From NCBI GenBank assembly GCA_016781775.1, contig JADDPR010000554.1:1-7287 (forward strand): a stretch of 7,287 nt of DNA, in the 5' to 3' direction. Positions 6,727 to 7,287 of this stretch are shown here, one piece after another. Positions within the stretch are counted from its first letter, which is position 1, and each line of letters begins with the position of its first letter. Under the pieces are notes generated by a model. That model ran no database searches. It had not been told where the DNA came from and saw only the letters and a program-made list of their open reading frames with translations. The stretch is from Rubrobacter sp. Its GTDB lineage: Bacteria > Actinomycetota > Rubrobacteria > Rubrobacterales > Rubrobacteraceae. The position numbers and the translations under genes were made by a program.

Positions 6727-6770
6727 GTTCTTGGATGAACCGTTGGTCTGCATCGCTTCCCCACTCGTAA

Positions 6771-6789
6771 AAAATAGCATAAGTCATGC
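6771..6789 (-). promoter_or_regulatory. Weak promoter/operator candidate upstream of bdhA
   Basis: A short AT-rich island in otherwise GC-rich DNA reads, on the minus strand, TGC-TATTTT (TGC 6779-6777, hexamer 6776-6771). This resembles an extended -10 element (TGn plus 4 of 6 matches). The overlapping TATGCT (6781-6776) also scores 4 of 6. A 13-bp inverted repeat GCAT-aagtc-ATGC (6777-6789) overlaps both and could be a binding site. No -35 hexamer is recognisable at the right distance. The rest of 6718-6914 holds the hairpin described separately and nothing else I can name. Confidence 0.25.
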
Positions 6790-6856
6790 CCCCGGCGGGC
6801 GACGGAACGCGGCGCCCCCGCCGACGAGCAGCGGTGACGCCGTGTTCTTCCTCCCT

Positions 6857-6906
6857 GGGCGAAGGGCTCTCGCGGATCTCCCCCGGCCCGCAGAAGCCCT
6901 TCGCCC
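6857..6906 (-). terminator. Long inverted repeat after the right-edge transporter gene, probable terminator
   Basis: GGGCGAAGGGCT (6857-6868) and AGCCCTTCGCCC (6895-6906) are perfect 12-bp inverted repeats. An inner GCGG (6872-6875) and CCGC (6888-6891) can extend the stem across a 3x3 internal loop. It begins 8 nt after the stop codon of the right-edge MHS transporter on the minus strand, so it most likely ends that transcript and separates it from bdhA. No T-run follows on either strand. This is the strongest secondary structure I see in the window. Confidence 0.7.
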
Positions 6907-6914
6907 GAAGTTCT

Positions 6915-7287
6915 CTACTCCGTCGCCGGTGCTCCCCTGCTCGCGGTCGCCTCGCGAGGCTGTTCGGCCTCCGGGCCGTCGTCGCTCTGATAAGTCTCCG
7001 ACGCGACGTAGACCGCCAGGAGGGTCAGCAGGCAGAGCCCGATCATGTATAGCGCGATCGGCCAGAAGCTCCCGGCCCAGGACAGCAGCGCCACCGCGAT
7101 AAACGGCGAGAGCCCACCGGCCAGCACCGAGGCCAACTGGTACCCAACGGAGGCGCCTGAGTACCGGACGCGGGCGCCGAAGAGCTCCGAGAAGAACGCC
7201 GCCTGCGGGCCGTACATCGCGGCGTGGCCGATGATGCCTATGACGACGCCTAGGTAGATCAAGGGCGCCGACCCCGAATCGAGCATC
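6915..7287 (-). CDS. MHS-family MFS transporter, C-terminal part (cut by right edge)
   Basis: Only the last 124 codons or so of this inner-membrane carrier are present; the start lies beyond base 7287, and the Met at 7286-7284 is internal. The fragment covers roughly the last third of the second six-helix bundle. It contains MYGPQAAFFSELF, VRYSGASVGYQLAS and SETYQSD, each with a clear counterpart in the complete transporter at 2264-3718 (MYGPQAAFYSEIF, VRYSGASLGYQIGS, TETYQTD). By eye about half the aligned residues are identical, so the two are paralogs of the same metabolite:H+ symporter group. Both hydrophilic tails contain ASRGA and end in PAT plus one residue. A 12-bp inverted repeat follows the stop. 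The substrate cannot be read. Its position upstream of bdhA makes a role in hydroxybutyrate or other organic-acid traffic possible, but this is only proximity. Confidence 0.88.
   Translation of the reverse strand, partial: MLDSGSAPLIYLGVVIGIIGHAAMYGPQAAFFSELFGARVRYSGASVGYQLASVLAGGLSPFIAVALLSWAGSFWPIALYMIGLCLLTLLAVYVASETYQSDDGPEAEQPREATASRGAPATE

Noticed and set aside
3871..6738. A 955-codon open frame on the plus strand opposite acetoacetyl-CoA synthetase and bdhA
   Set aside because: It is antisense to two well-identified enzymes with all motifs intact. Its product is rich in Arg, His, Pro, Val and Gly with no recognisable domain, which is the expected shadow in GC-rich DNA.
6786..7052. Plus-strand open frames across the bdhA-transporter gap
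   Set aside because: They run antisense into the transporter, have Arg/Pro/Ser-rich products and cross the 12-bp inverted repeat. No homology is recognisable.

Overview
The window is a compact, GC-rich bacterial segment with every supportable gene on the minus strand. It reads as a polyhydroxybutyrate (PHB) and ketone-body locus. The high GC, the G/C-ending codons and the character of the proteins suggest a high-GC actinobacterium, with Rubrobacter-like bacteria the first place to look. That placement is inference from protein style, not from a search.

In transcription order (high to low coordinates) the layout is as follows. (1) The C-terminal 124 codons or so of an MHS-type MFS transporter run off the right edge and end in a strong hairpin. 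(2) A D-3-hydroxybutyrate dehydrogenase (bdhA) is followed 57 bp later by an acetoacetyl-CoA synthetase (acetoacetate-CoA ligase), with a second hairpin after it. (3) A complete MHS-type transporter, visibly paralogous to the first, is followed by a third hairpin. (4) phaE and phaC, the two subunits of a class III PHA synthase, abut with no spacer (stop TAG directly followed by ATG). (5) After 55 bp comes the first 53 codons of an AMP-forming acyl-CoA synthetase that runs off the left edge.

Together the genes cover both ends of PHB metabolism. PhaEC polymerises 3-hydroxyacyl-CoA. BdhA oxidises free 3-hydroxybutyrate to acetoacetate, and the synthetase recaptures it as acetoacetyl-CoA. The two transporters may import a carboxylate such as 3-hydroxybutyrate, acetoacetate or another short organic acid, but this rests on location only. 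No thiolase, acetoacetyl-CoA reductase, depolymerase, phasin or regulator lies inside the window.

No stretch longer than 300 bp lacks a gene. The gaps (161-215, 2145-2263, 3719-3882, 5872-5928, 6718-6914) hold ribosome-binding sites, hairpins and at most a weak promoter candidate. I see no RNA gene, CRISPR array, insertion sequence, attachment site or origin. I found no clearly new system; the notable points are the gene grouping, an internal repeat in PhaE, an enlarged charged loop in the transporter, and hairpin terminators that lack U-tracts.
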